A DNA stretch of 64,000 nt from Sipunculus nudus (taxonomy: Eukaryota > Annelida > Sipuncula > Golfingiida > Sipunculidae), in NCBI GenBank assembly GCA_026874595.1, contig CM049311.1:60952453-61016452 (forward strand). The letters are read 5' to 3'. The notes below the pieces were generated by a model, which ran no database searches, was not told the DNA's origin, and was given only the letters and a program-made list of their open reading frames with translations. Below are positions 48,194 to 58,924 of this stretch, one piece after another. Position numbers and translations under genes: made by a program. Position 1 is the first letter of the stretch, and the number at the start of each line of letters is the position of its first letter.

Positions 48194-50774
48194 GATGGTA
48201 AAGGTATATTTGGTCTGAGTACTGGTGAGTGAATGCATTACATCTACTGCCTGATGTCCCTGTGCCTTAAATGAAATTACAGGTTTCATCTTAATTTGAC
48301 CTGGGCTTTAGCAGTTAGCTAACATCCATGACTTGGCTTTTAATTTATTAAAATATGAATGTTACATCATGAGATGAAGTAAAGAGTTCTAAAAATAACC
48401 TTATATCGGCAAATCAACACTTAATGACCACTAATTTGGCTGTATGCATTTCAGGGCGATGCAATGGTCTACATAGTGACAATACTATAAAATGATTAAT
48501 GATACATGGCATTTAAATGATTATTCCCTGTATAAAAACACCCATCCCAAGTCTGGACCACAACAGCATAGCTTCTTCAACAAGGAACATTAATTTCACT
48601 TTGTAACTTGATTGGGAATTCCATAAAGTGTAATTTCTGTATTTTGACTGAACTCTCAATTAAGCTCTCATGACAGCTAGATCTGGGTAGGCATAAGTGT
48701 TTTCCCAAGAAATTAATGTTATTCTAATTTCACAATTCAATGAACAGCAAACCTATCAATTGCTCCGGCCATATCCATGAACAAGTTCAACTAAAAGGTA
48801 CTGAATGCATTCTTTGCTACATGAAATCATTTTACAGATTCTAAAAAATGAAAAGTTGAAACATTTAATTATTTCTTAAGTAATAAATATGCCATCTCCT
48901 ATTTTATCAAACATTTAGACTGAATATCTAAAAGGTACTACAGAAACTATAGAGTTGAAGAGATGCCAAATACTGGCAGCACATATGTATGGCTGAACCT
49001 GTTCCTGTCAGTCATATCAGGAAATATACAGCTATACCCCACTCAAAACAACAGTCTCTTATGACTCGGATATTCCCATGTCAATCAATGTGGAATGAAA
49101 ATACATATAAGAACATAATTTATCTGATTACAAATATCACTGATTCATGAATCATATAAAATTATCTATTTTTACAGTGTTGAATTCAGTCTGTACTGAA
49201 AGTTATATGTTGAAAACATCTTTCATTTCTCGTTTTTCATTTCAGTCAAGTGAAAAAAAAAATCTATACAAAAAGATTTTTTTTAAATATACAGAGTGTA
49301 TATAAAACTGGACTGGCATCCTGCAGAATTATCACCATACCAAGGTCTAAGCATCAAGATTACATGCAAATGTCACTCATTTTCTAGAAATATTTGCCAA
49401 AAGGCAATCACCCTTTTGACAGGTCCTCCTACTCTTATTCATTATGGAACCAAACTGACACAGACATGTACAAAGCATGCTGTCTGTACCCTAGAATAAT
49501 TTCATTTTTTTTTTTCAAATATTGAATTAATTGAGGAAGGAGTGCTTCACAGAAACCAATGACTACAAATATTGAGTCATAAGCCTGTCTACTGTTCATG
49601 TGAATTTCTATCTCCTGTCATTCCACAGCTGACTGGCAGTCACTGATGTAGAAACTAGGCATAGGTATACTACAAATAAATTCCCTATCACAATCATTTG
49701 TATCTGTAAATATTTATTTCTCTGTCACTGCTGAACAGACCACACCCATCTCCTGCTGATGATAAGGATGAGGAGATAGGGAAGTTAGAGCTGACTACAT
49801 CAGTCACAGAGATTGTCATTCTGCATGTAGGGGTGTATCACTATATGTCACTTCTTGACCAAGTATCTACATCACACACAATAATAAGTCCCAGGCCAAG
49901 CATTTAAACATTTGTTTCTCACCAGAAAATAAGAAATATTTATTCACATAATACTGGTATGCTGCCAAGTTACTACAACTCTGTCTTGTTTTCAAATGTG
50001 TTTCCTGGTAGCTATTTTCCAGTTTTTTTTAACACTGCAGCCTGATTAAATGGTCTTCCCCGGCATTTTTACCAATACACCACCAGCAAATGTTTTCAGA
50101 GCAAGCAGTGGCTGCACTGAGTGGAGTAAGTCAAAAGGAGGAATGTAACAAGAACACTGTACAAGCAGTGTATGCTAAGAGAAGGATGTGATATAAACAT
50201 CCAGGTAATCCAGCTTAACAGTTTAAATGAATGACTGTATAAATGTTTGAAGGAATGAAAAAAAATCAAGAAATGAATGAACAAACTAGATGACCTGAGG
50301 TCACGCGCTTGCCGGAAATGATGTAAAGTTAGTCAGATGAACCAGTAGTGTCAAAGTGAAAGAAAATAATCCATAATTTGTGAAGAAAGAACCAATATTA
50401 ACAAAGTTCTAAAGAAAATAAGATTTTGATATATTTTGATCACCTTGACCTTGACCTTTGACTTATTTGAATAATAAACATAGGACTTCCAGATATCATC
50501 ACGATATATGACAAGTGTAATTTACAAAACGATTCCTGCAAAACTGTGGCCAGTAGAATGCTACACGTGAGACGCAAAACCAGGAAGCAGGCGAAATTGA
50601 GGACAACTGACAAACAGACAAACATACTGACAAACTGACCCAAGATTGAGAACAAATGACTTAATCATGTTATGAAAAAACCTCAGAGGAAGATAATAAG
50701 CGAAAGTTTATGTTAATGAGGTTAATAGTTTTGGAGATATGGTCAAAAAATGATATGTTGTGCAAGTTTGAGTG

Positions 50775-50793
50775 CACCGCCCTCTAGCGGCCA
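50775..50793 (-). promoter_or_regulatory. CTCF-like motif in a 330-bp unit
   Basis: CACCGCCCTCTAGCGGCCA matches about 14 of 19 positions of the reverse-complement CTCF consensus. It occupies the same place in its unit as the better match at 51106. Confidence 0.3.
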
Positions 50794-51105
50794 ATTCTGG
50801 AAAATGAAAAATCGGTTTCGAGATATTAGTGTAAGACATATGATGTAATAGTTTTAAAAGGATTCTTTCAAAACTGTGGCCTGTAGAATGCTATATGTGA
50901 GACGCAAGAACCGGCAAGCAAGCGAATTTGAGGACAACTGAGAAACAGACGGACACACAGACAAAGTGACACAAGATAAAGACCAGATGACTAAACGAGT
51001 TCATAAAGAAGACTTAGATGAAAAAAATAAACTATAGTTTTTGTAATTGAGGCTTATAATTTTGGAGATATTGCCAAAACATGATATGTTGGAGAGGTTT
51101 GCACC

Positions 51106-51124
51106 CAGCGCCCCCTAGCGGCCG
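51106..51124 (-). promoter_or_regulatory. CTCF-like motif in the next 330-bp unit
   Basis: CAGCGCCCCCTAGCGGCCG matches about 15 of 19 positions of the reverse-complement CTCF consensus, including GCGCCCCCTAG and GGCC. It contains CpGs, so methylation could affect any binding. Confidence 0.35.
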
Positions 51125-51239
51125 AATTAAAAAAATGAAAAATTGATTTCGAGATAATAGTGTAGGACTTAAGATATGCCAGTTTCAAAAAGATTCCTGC
51201 AAAACTGTGGCCTCCAGGGCAAGATTACTGAAATCTCGA

Positions 51240-51262
51240 AATATCTCGTTTGACGAGATATT
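51240..51262. other. 10-bp-arm hairpin
   Basis: AATATCTCGT and ACGAGATATT are perfect inverse copies with a 3-nt loop. They sit within a cluster of further ATCTCG/CGAGAT copies (51231-51285). Confidence 0.7.
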
Positions 51263-51537
51263 ATACGAGATATGGCGAGACTCTTAATAGAATCTTGTAG
51301 TACTAGGTGAATGCTACCTGAAGCAAAAAACTAGACCTCTGTATCTTTAAAACTGACAAATTTAGAAAAATATCAGCACTTTTCCCCAAAAATGCGTTAC
51401 CATGGTTACCGTAAATTGAGTCAGCTACACACCAGAAGACAGGCCTTGGAATGACGATTAAAATGAGCTACCGTTGAAGTAGATACGACCAATATTAACA
51501 CAGATATGAACAAAAAACCGTTTTGTATACTTTTTAT

Positions 51538-51562
51538 GACCTTGACCTTGACCTTTGACCTA
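51538..51562 (-). promoter_or_regulatory. four consecutive AGGTCA half-sites
   Basis: On the plus strand TGACCT occurs at 51538, 51544, 51550 and 51557. The first three abut and the last two are separated by one T. On the minus strand this is a perfect DR1 (AGGTCAAAGGTCA) extended by two more half-sites, with TCAAGGTCA (ERR-type) overlaps. Confidence 0.5.
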
Positions 51563-51804
51563 TATTGACCAAAAACAATAGGCTTCCTGGAATTTTGATT
51601 CTTGACCAGCTGTGTCAGTTTAAAAGCAATTGCTGCAAAAGTGTTGCCTGTAGAGAGTCCACAGACAAACAAACAAACAAACAAACCAATAAACAGACAT
51701 ACGCAACTGACCAACCAACTTGCCGAAATCGAAGATTACCGGCAAGCAACAAACAAAAAGGGCAACCCTTCCTAAGATTACAATAGCAGATTCTTAGATC
51801 AAAA

Positions 51805-53045
51805 CTAATATGGAACCTGTCCTAAAGACCATCTGTCAATTAAGACCACCTGTCTATTAGGACCAACTGTCAATTAAGACCACCCGTCTTTTAGGACCAT
51901 CTGTCAAATTAGATCACCTGTCTATTAAGACCAACTGTCAATTAAGACCACCTGTCTATTAAGACCAACTGTCAAATTAGATCACCTGTCTATTAAGACC
52001 ACCTGTCCATTAAGACCACCTGTCAATTAAGACCACCTGTCTACTAGGACCAACTGTCAAATTAGACCACCTGTCTATTAAGACCAACTGTCAAATAAGT
52101 ACGCTCCTGAGGAAGCGTAAATCTTGTGCTTCTAAAGAAGCAACTGATTTTCACGCTGCCAGCTTTGACGGTTTATGATATACTTAGACACAAGATGGTG
52201 GCTTGTTTTCCGCTGAAAAAAACGTGCGTATGATGTGACAAGCAGCCAACCAGATGCCAATAAACAAACACTCCACAGGCATCCTGGCTCCGCCAATAGC
52301 TGCGCTTGAAGTGCCGCTTGATGGCAGTTGACGGTCTAATTTTAATTGCTCCCTCTGCATTCTCGCATCATCGACTGATTCGATTATGACATTATAACGG
52401 TGTCAGCGTAGCCATGTATCTGTTGTCTGCACAACTGAAACCAGCCAGCGAGGTGTGCACGCAGCCTTTATTGTTACGTTTCATTTGAATTACAGCTCAC
52501 CAGCGTGGCATCCTTTGTGCCCAAGGCCCTAAGCAAACCATGTTTGTGAGCCTGTGGCCTGTTCAGACAGTTACCGGGGCCATGAGCTGTCACTCAAAAT
52601 GAAATGAACATGATTGGCTCCGTGTATTCCTTGCTTGGCTGTGTCTTCCAGCACAAGGTCTCATCTGATAGGACAAAAATACAGTGCTCCCCTCTGGTGT
52701 AGCAATTCAGGATACGAGGTCATAACAAACAGCGCTTACGATATACAAAGTAGGCCTATAGTTAAAGCGCTGTGTAAAGAGCATATCAAATGAGATCACC
52801 TGCAAATAAGACCCCCCGTCAAAATATATATACAAGACCAACTATCTATTAAGAGCACCTAGGAGTGAATAGAAAGCAATATTATTGGTTATAAATGACC
52901 TGTCTAATTAGTCCACCTGCTATTAAGACCACTCATTTGGTATGGAAAGTATTTCCACCGATTATAAATGACCTAATATGACAACTTGCGAATAAAGATC
53001 ACTATTTGCCGGTATCTAAGTGGTTTTAATACACAGGTTTAACTG
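51805..53045. mobile_element. 17-bp satellite element with inverted ends
   Basis: The left part (51805-52100) is a 17/18-bp repeat alternating AGACCACCTGTCTATTA and AGACCAACTGTCAATTA. The same repeat resumes, more decayed, from 52795 to about 53010. The left start GGAACCTGTCCTAAAGACC and the right end GGTTTTAATACACAGGTTTAACTG are roughly inverse (GAACCTGT / ACAGGTTT). The AGTGAAACCTGTGTTAT end also occurs at 53914. The satellite therefore looks derived from the terminal sequence of a DNA transposon. The middle (52106-52790) is unrelated and is listed separately. Confidence 0.5.
52106..52790. other. CpG-containing complex island inside the satellite
   Basis: This 685-bp block is clearly GC-richer and more CpG-rich than the rest of the window and has no internal repetition. 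It begins with two small hairpins: TACGCT / AGCGTA (about 52101-52120) and TGCTTCT / AGAAGCA (about 52127-52142). It contains varied motifs such as CTAATTTTAATTGC, CCTTTATTGTTACG and ATGATTGGCTCC. No frame beyond chance length is open. Both sides resume the 17-bp satellite (TCAAATAAG before, TCAAATGAG after). It could be a captured regulatory or promoter piece, the body of a DNA transposon, or a conserved non-coding element. Confidence 0.45.
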
Positions 53046-54046
53046 AATACATAAATCTGGACAGATGTGACGGGATGAATTATGACATGATCCTGGGATA
53101 TAATGGCTGGTTAACCCATGATATATATATATTAAATGTAGGTAATAACTGGTGTATTTTTAATTTTACACAGCAAAGACACTCATCCCCCTGGTGTACA
53201 GATGCATTCATCTGTTCTTGAGTCATATCATTTATTCTAAATACATACAGAGGAATATGGTTTTGAGTTAATGATGTTTCTGTTAATTGTTAAGGCTCAA
53301 TATACAGTTATGACAAATGACCCAGATCTCTAGTGAAACATGTATTACAGGTAACTTTTCACAGGCAGTACCACAACCCTATGACCCCTGGAGTTCTTTG
53401 CCTCAGGGGATAACTGTGTATGTATTGTCATTTTAAAAAATCCCAGGATACGCTGACGTGAAACAAGTGATACTGGGTGGCCTGAGCTGTGATAGTGTTC
53501 CTTATTATTTATCAGGAGACCATAACCATTGCACAACCAGACGAACATGCAAGGGCCACGCAGACAGACCAATACAAGGGCCAGCTGATTAATGAATAAG
53601 AAATGTGCAATTCATAATGCTGTATCACTGTTCTATCGTGGGATAGAGGTGGTTTACATGATAACAGGCATGATTTTAAAGGTTAAATTTATGTACTGCA
53701 TGACCTCTAACATGATGTGTGCTAAATAAGAAGCATGCTCACACACAAACACATTCACACATGATAATTAAATAATAATTTGTTTCTTTTCTGGTATTTT
53801 CTAACACCACCCATAGTGTCCAAACACATAATTATATTTAAAGATACATGTACAACACATAACACTGAGCAGAAAACACTCACATATACACTTGTTTAGG
53901 ATAAATTGAATACAGTGAAACCTGTGTTATGAGACCACCAATGGGACTGGCCAAAAGCGGTCTTAATTCACAGGTGGTTTTATAAGACAGGTAAGTTATA
54001 ACCAATGTGAAGGCTTTCAGTTCATCCAAGGGTGGTCTTCCGACAG
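53046..54046. other. unique DNA
   Basis: No gene is recognised. 53390-53580 is less AT-rich and carries only a 75-codon minus frame without a domain. Confidence 0.45.
53914..53992. mobile_element. small inverted-repeat element related to the 17-bp satellite
   Basis: AACCTGTGTTATGAGACCACC (53919-53939, quoted without its last base as AACCTGTGTTATGAGACCAC) is inverse, with some mismatches, to GGTGGTTTTATAAGACAGGT (53973-53992). The inner GGTCTTAATTCACAGGTGG is the reverse complement of satellite units at 51.8-52.1 kb. This looks like a minimal copy of the transposon end from which the satellite was built. Confidence 0.45.
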
Positions 54047-54166
54047 ATTCAACTCTATTCATTACCTTTTTTTCTGTGTGTCATTCTTTTTCTCTTTCAT
54101 CTTGTTCAGAAGCATAAATGTATGCATAGATTAATATATGCAAAGCATATGTGCATAGACACATGT
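54047..54166 (+). repeat. 120-bp direct repeat, left copy
   Basis: It matches 54851-54971 almost base for base, from ATTCAACTCTATTCATTA to GCATAGACACATGT. The differences I see are a C/T, an extra T in a T-run and an A/T. Confidence 0.88.
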
Positions 54167-54850
54167 TTAACTTATAAACTCATAATTGTGTCCTTTTTTT
54201 CTCTTATTTTCTCCCTTGCATAACATACAGATCGCTCACAACACATCTTCATAGTGCAGGTGCATACGCATGAAATAACAATCACTCCAGACACACATAC
54301 AGGACTGAGCATCCAATACGGGATATCACTGATGCAGCTTCTCATACAGATGGAGGAGAAACCAACAACTTTTTTTTATTGACAATTTTTATGCACAAAC
54401 CCCGAAACCCATCCTTGCTAAAAATCCTGGATTTGCACCTGTACAGACAAGCATGATTCAGACTGACACTTATTAGGACGGTTGAAACTGACTGTCCCTG
54501 CTTTGGTAGCCATATATAATGAGAACAATAATATGATTATTGAATTAACATGAGGCTACGATTGTTGTGTACCAGGATGCAATGCAGATTCAAGGAAACT
54601 TTCAAACATTTACGGTTATCCATAAATGTAAGATTCCCATGCATAGTTATATGAGTCAGTTCAATCAAGATGTAGTTCTAACGCAAGCTGTGCTAAATGC
54701 AGAGCTCAGTGTCTTTTCATGTTTCTGCATATATTTTTATTCAACTGAGCAACAGTCTATAAAGATAAATCCATAATAAATAGGATTAGTAATGACAAGC
54801 TTCATGCTCTGTGCACATACAGCTGTTTTGAATGAATGAATTGGACACCT
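54167..54850. other. 684-bp segment between the two direct repeats
   Basis: AT-rich, with no recognisable reading frame. The position directly after the left repeat shows no primer-binding-site-like sequence, and there is no polypurine tract before the right repeat. A retrotransposon-in-miniature reading is therefore not supported by more than size. Confidence 0.5.
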
Positions 54851-54971
54851 ATTCAACTCTATTCATTATCTTTTTTTCTGTGTGTCATTCTTTTTTCTCT
54901 TTCATCTTGTTCAGAAGCATTAATGTATGCATAGATTAATATATGCAAAGCATATGTGCATAGACACATGT
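54851..54971 (+). repeat. 120-bp direct repeat, right copy
   Basis: Near-identical to 54047-54166. The high identity contrasts with the decayed duplications elsewhere in the unique DNA, so the duplication is recent or under conversion. Confidence 0.88.
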
Positions 54972-56248
54972 AGCACTAGTTATTTGCAAAGCAGTTTTTA
55001 AGACAGGCTGTCCTATACTACCTCCACACACATGAGTACTGGTATGAGCAATATTCTGTATGGAACCTCTCCTTATATAGGGACACTTTTCTACACTTTT
55101 CTTATAACACTTGGACCTGGATTAATTAGTTTCAAGTAGTGCATATATAGTATATATATGTGTATCTGTGTGTGTAGTTATCTGGTGTGTCCTTGAGTGA
55201 GAGTAAATTGTAGAATATATTCTGTATTCCTAAATCATTCACAATCATTCACAATTAGTACACTTCCCGCCATCCACCAGACAGAGAGACTACAACATTA
55301 CAGATATCACCATATAATTGCTCAATTAATGTATTATTAACCAATTTCACACAAGTGGAATCACTTTATTCATACAGCTCATCTCTACTGATTCATGGCT
55401 ATTAATCACCAGTGTCGGTACCATAAGTCGGTACAGTCTGACCCCATCAACAATGTCATTCTGTGAATAAAAAATGTACATCATAATTTGTTAATCTCAC
55501 CTGAGTCAGTGATGAGTGCATTGGTACTACACACTGTTAAGAGGATTTAATTTGTAAATTTTTCCTGAAATAATTTTCAAATATCTACATCTTTTGATAC
55601 TGAAATTAGCAAATTATCGGCTCAGAAAACTAAATCAGAGACTCACATGAGGTCAAAAATATTAAAGCCACTTAAATATGACAGACTCAAGAAATCACCG
55701 ATTATAATAATATTTTACAGTGATCTCCTATAGCTACTTCTCATTCATCCAAAGACGTGTTCTGTTATCTAAAGTTAGGCATTACACCAGTATATCACAG
55801 AATACCAGTACTTTTTATAAACATTGTACATCATGAGGGATATTGGTATGCTGGCACTGTGGTAATATTCTTTTCAAATTACATGTAGTTTTACTCAGTT
55901 TATTCTGTAAATTGTTTAAGATTGTTTCTATTTATGCACAATGCCATATTAATCCATCACTACTTTACAATAAGTGAAGTGGCCTTCCCTATAAAACAGG
56001 CCATATATCATGGGTACAATTTCTGAGTTTGATTCAGTGTAATAACCATTGCAAGTACCTGAGAATTTCCTATATTGAGTAGGGGCTTCCTTTCATTTTC
56101 ATAGGGATTCATTGGACATCCCCAATAATATCTTTAAAGTTCTCCAGTTAATATCCCAAGAAATACTTTTCTAACCTTACAGGGAATTGTGGGAAATGCC
56201 ATAAAGATCAGCAGGTAATCCTACACTGAGTGAGTGGATTCTTGTAAA
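54972..56248. other. unique DNA ending in an old duplication unit
   Basis: No gene is recognised. 56179-56221 is one half of a diverged 43-bp repeat whose other half (59025-59067) lies on the far side of the 56-kb element. Confidence 0.5.
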
Positions 56249-58924
56249 ACAAGGGACCCATGGGTCACGGCGCTCAGCTGTTATATGTGATAAAAAATAT
56301 GATTTGGGAAAGAGGCACATGCTTGTTTTGTGTGGTAATAAATATAAGCTTTATTATGAGTTGTTGGTGTTTAGCTCATGTATGATTTTGATAGTATCTT
56401 TGGAGACAGGGAAGAGGATTGATTTTATTCATTTTATTAACTAATGGAGTGCTATTGTCACACAGATTTTGACTTGGCCATATAACTTATAAGCAGCACA
56501 TATAATAAAAGAGTTTAACTAATTATTAAAATCTAATAACAAATATTGTGCCAATATAATTTTTATTAAAAAAAATAATAAGAAAATCATGTGATTTTTT
56601 AAAATAAAATATAACTGGAATGATTATTGAAATAATATTATAGAATATATTCAGGAATGCATTCATGAATACCTTTTGAAAGTATCTGCACTGGTATTCA
56701 AATACTTTCATTTTTACTTGAATTCCCATTCTTATGAAATAAAATTTTTTAATGCAGTACATATTCATATTCGTATTCAAATACATTTGCAAAGCATTTG
56801 CACCATGTCTTGTATTTATTCAGTTTTAGCCAAAAAATGATGTTGAGAATCCAGAATATACAAAATTCACAAATTTAAATAATGATCATAAGTACCTGGT
56901 TTTATGGCTTTCATTTATGTTAAAAAAAATAAATGTAATATATTCACTTTGGACTACTTTCACATCAATCTACACACTAGACACAGTAGGAATCTAGATT
57001 AATATTATCAACTGCATCTTTGTCTATCATTAATTTCCTTCATATAATCCCTAATGATTAGTAATGAATTATATGATTTATTTATTTATCATTAAAATTT
57101 CACTGAAAAATACCATAGGTGACTGCATGGTGTTATTTGGAATAACATTGACATTGACATTCTATCCATCCATACAAGATTCTTAAATCATCAGTAACTG
57201 CAAGTTAATTTTCTGTTATTCATCAACTAACAAAATCCTTTTCTATAAATTTTTCTTTAATTTGTTTTAAAAAAAAATACAAAATTATTAATTTATTGTT
57301 TATTGTTATGTTGTTTTTCAAAACAACTACTAATTGAGTTGGGTTGGACACCTGGATCAACTGTGGCTGGGCATTAGCTGCCTGGCTGCCCCAGTGTATG
57401 CTTCGCTCCAGCATGCATAATCTGATGAAAGGTCAACAAGGTCAACATACAGGTGACTGAAGAGGGGCTGGATTAAGCCTGGGTCTGACATGGTCTCATA
57501 AAAACATTAATAAAAGCTACCATATTCTGCCAATTTCTTTCAGCTTTCTAAACTACAAAGATTACATCCTTATGTGTGCATAATATGAAAATTATATCAA
57601 CAGTGCTCTCAGAAAACAAACGTGCCATGGTCAAAGTTGGGCAAAATTTAAGGTACTAATTTTATATTTATACTAATAACTTATAAAATTTGAAAAATTC
57701 AGATCTAATTTTTGGTATTCAATTGAATCTTGATTAAATAATGTTACATCCCTGACAAAAAATCTCTAGCTTCAGCAATCCTCTTGTTAAGGGAGTAAAT
57801 ATATTTCTTGATTTTTAAAAAGTGCATTATGTTTGGGCCCATAACTTATAACAATTATGCAATACTGACATCATTTCTGGCATGTGCATAGCAAATGTGT
57901 AGAAAAATATGTATATTATATATGATCAAAGTCAGATCAGTGGTTTTGATATTAAGCAGTCTTACAGTGGAACAATGGGTTTTTAATGGAAAAATGAAGT
58001 TTTTCATTAATATTTCAAAGGAATTAAGTCCTAGTGATCAAATTCTTGGCATGGTAGGGGATTTAGGAAACATCTAACTGTATGCTAAATTTAAGGAACT
58101 TAGAGCTGAAGCTGGGGAGCTGAGCTCTAGCAAACAGTATAACACTAGCTTGATGTATACTTGATGTGACATGGTGCTTGAAAACTTGAATAAAATCTAC
58201 AGTTTTTGATCAACTGGTTTCAAATTTTTGGTGTTAACAGAAAAAATGCTAACAAAAACATGCTGTGAAAATTAAATCCACAGAACTTATAGGAAAAAAA
58301 CGTGCCATGGTCAAACTTGGGCAAAATTTAAGGTACCAATTTTATATTTTTGCCAATATTTAAAAAAATATTAACAGATTTTGATATAATTTTTGGTATA
58401 CAATTAAATTTTGATCAATTAAAGTTGTATTACTGAAAAAAAAATCCCTACCTTTAACACTTTTGGTCTTAAGTGACCAAATATCTTTCCTGATTTTTTT
58501 TACAAAGTCCATTATGTTTGGGCCAATAACCTTTTTAAATTAAATAATACTGACTTAATTTCTGGCATGTACATAGGAACTATATAGAGGAATATTTATG
58601 GTAAATATGAAGAAAACCAGATGAGTGGTTTTGATATTAGGCAGTCTTGAAGTGTTAAAATAGATTTCTAATAAAAAATTGAGGTTTTTCCTTAATATCT
58701 CAAAGGAATGAAGTCCTATTTACCCAATTTTTGGCATGGTAGGAGATTTTGGGAACATCTAACAGTATGCCGAATTTCAGATTCGTAGGTCCTATGGTGT
58801 TGAAATGTGCCAGTCTAACGGACGGACATCCGGACATCCGGATGGACGGACAGACAGACAGACGGACGACGGACAATGGACCACGACTATAGCTCAGATG
58901 ACTTATAGTCAGCTGAGCTAAAAA
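56249..58924 (+). mobile_element. family A element, 2.7-kb copy 2
   Basis: The 5' end is ACAAGGGACCCATGGGTCAC, including the perfect palindrome GACCCATGGGTC (56255-56266), then GCTCAGCTG (56272-56280). It stays collinear with 43459-46071: an AT-rich first half, DR3 AGGTCAACAAGGTCA at 57430-57444, two GTGCCATGGTCAAA units (57620 and about 58300), a GGACGGACATCCGGACATCC-type microsatellite (58818-58875), and the 3' hairpin 58891-58919 ending CTAAAAA. Its ends are better preserved than those of copy 1. No protein is encoded. Confidence 0.8.
58891..58919 (+). other. family A 3' hairpin of copy 2
   Basis: AGCTCAGATGACT and AGTCAGCTGAGCT pair at 12 of 13 positions around a TAT loop, the same as at 46038-46066 and nearly the same as at 21004-21032. 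Confidence 0.8.

Larger units (their letters stand above)
46767..50280. other. unique DNA, no gene recognised
   Basis: No frame with a domain. Two items are listed separately (47464-47540 and 48059-48193). The remainder is AT-rich and without visible period. Confidence 0.5.
50285..51755 (+). mobile_element. family C element with 330-bp units
   Basis: A 5' subterminal GCTTGCCGG (50307-50315) is matched by its inverse CCGGCAAGC (51739-51747). The latter forms a 3' hairpin with CTTGCCG (51719-51725). Inside are 330-bp tandem units: AAACTGTGGCC recurs at 50541, 50871 and 51202. Units carry an AGATATGG / CTAGCGGCC / TCGAGATA block and a CAGACAAACAGAC-type stretch. CTTGACCTTGACCTTTGAC occurs at 50444 and 51541. 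An AAAC microsatellite lies at 51663-51687 near the 3' end. There is no coding capacity. The plan is the same as in families A and B, but the sequence differs. Confidence 0.6.

Noticed and set aside
54047-54971. LTR retrotransposon in miniature
   Set aside because: Only the size and direct repeats fit. I see no TG...CA ends, primer-binding site or polypurine tract.
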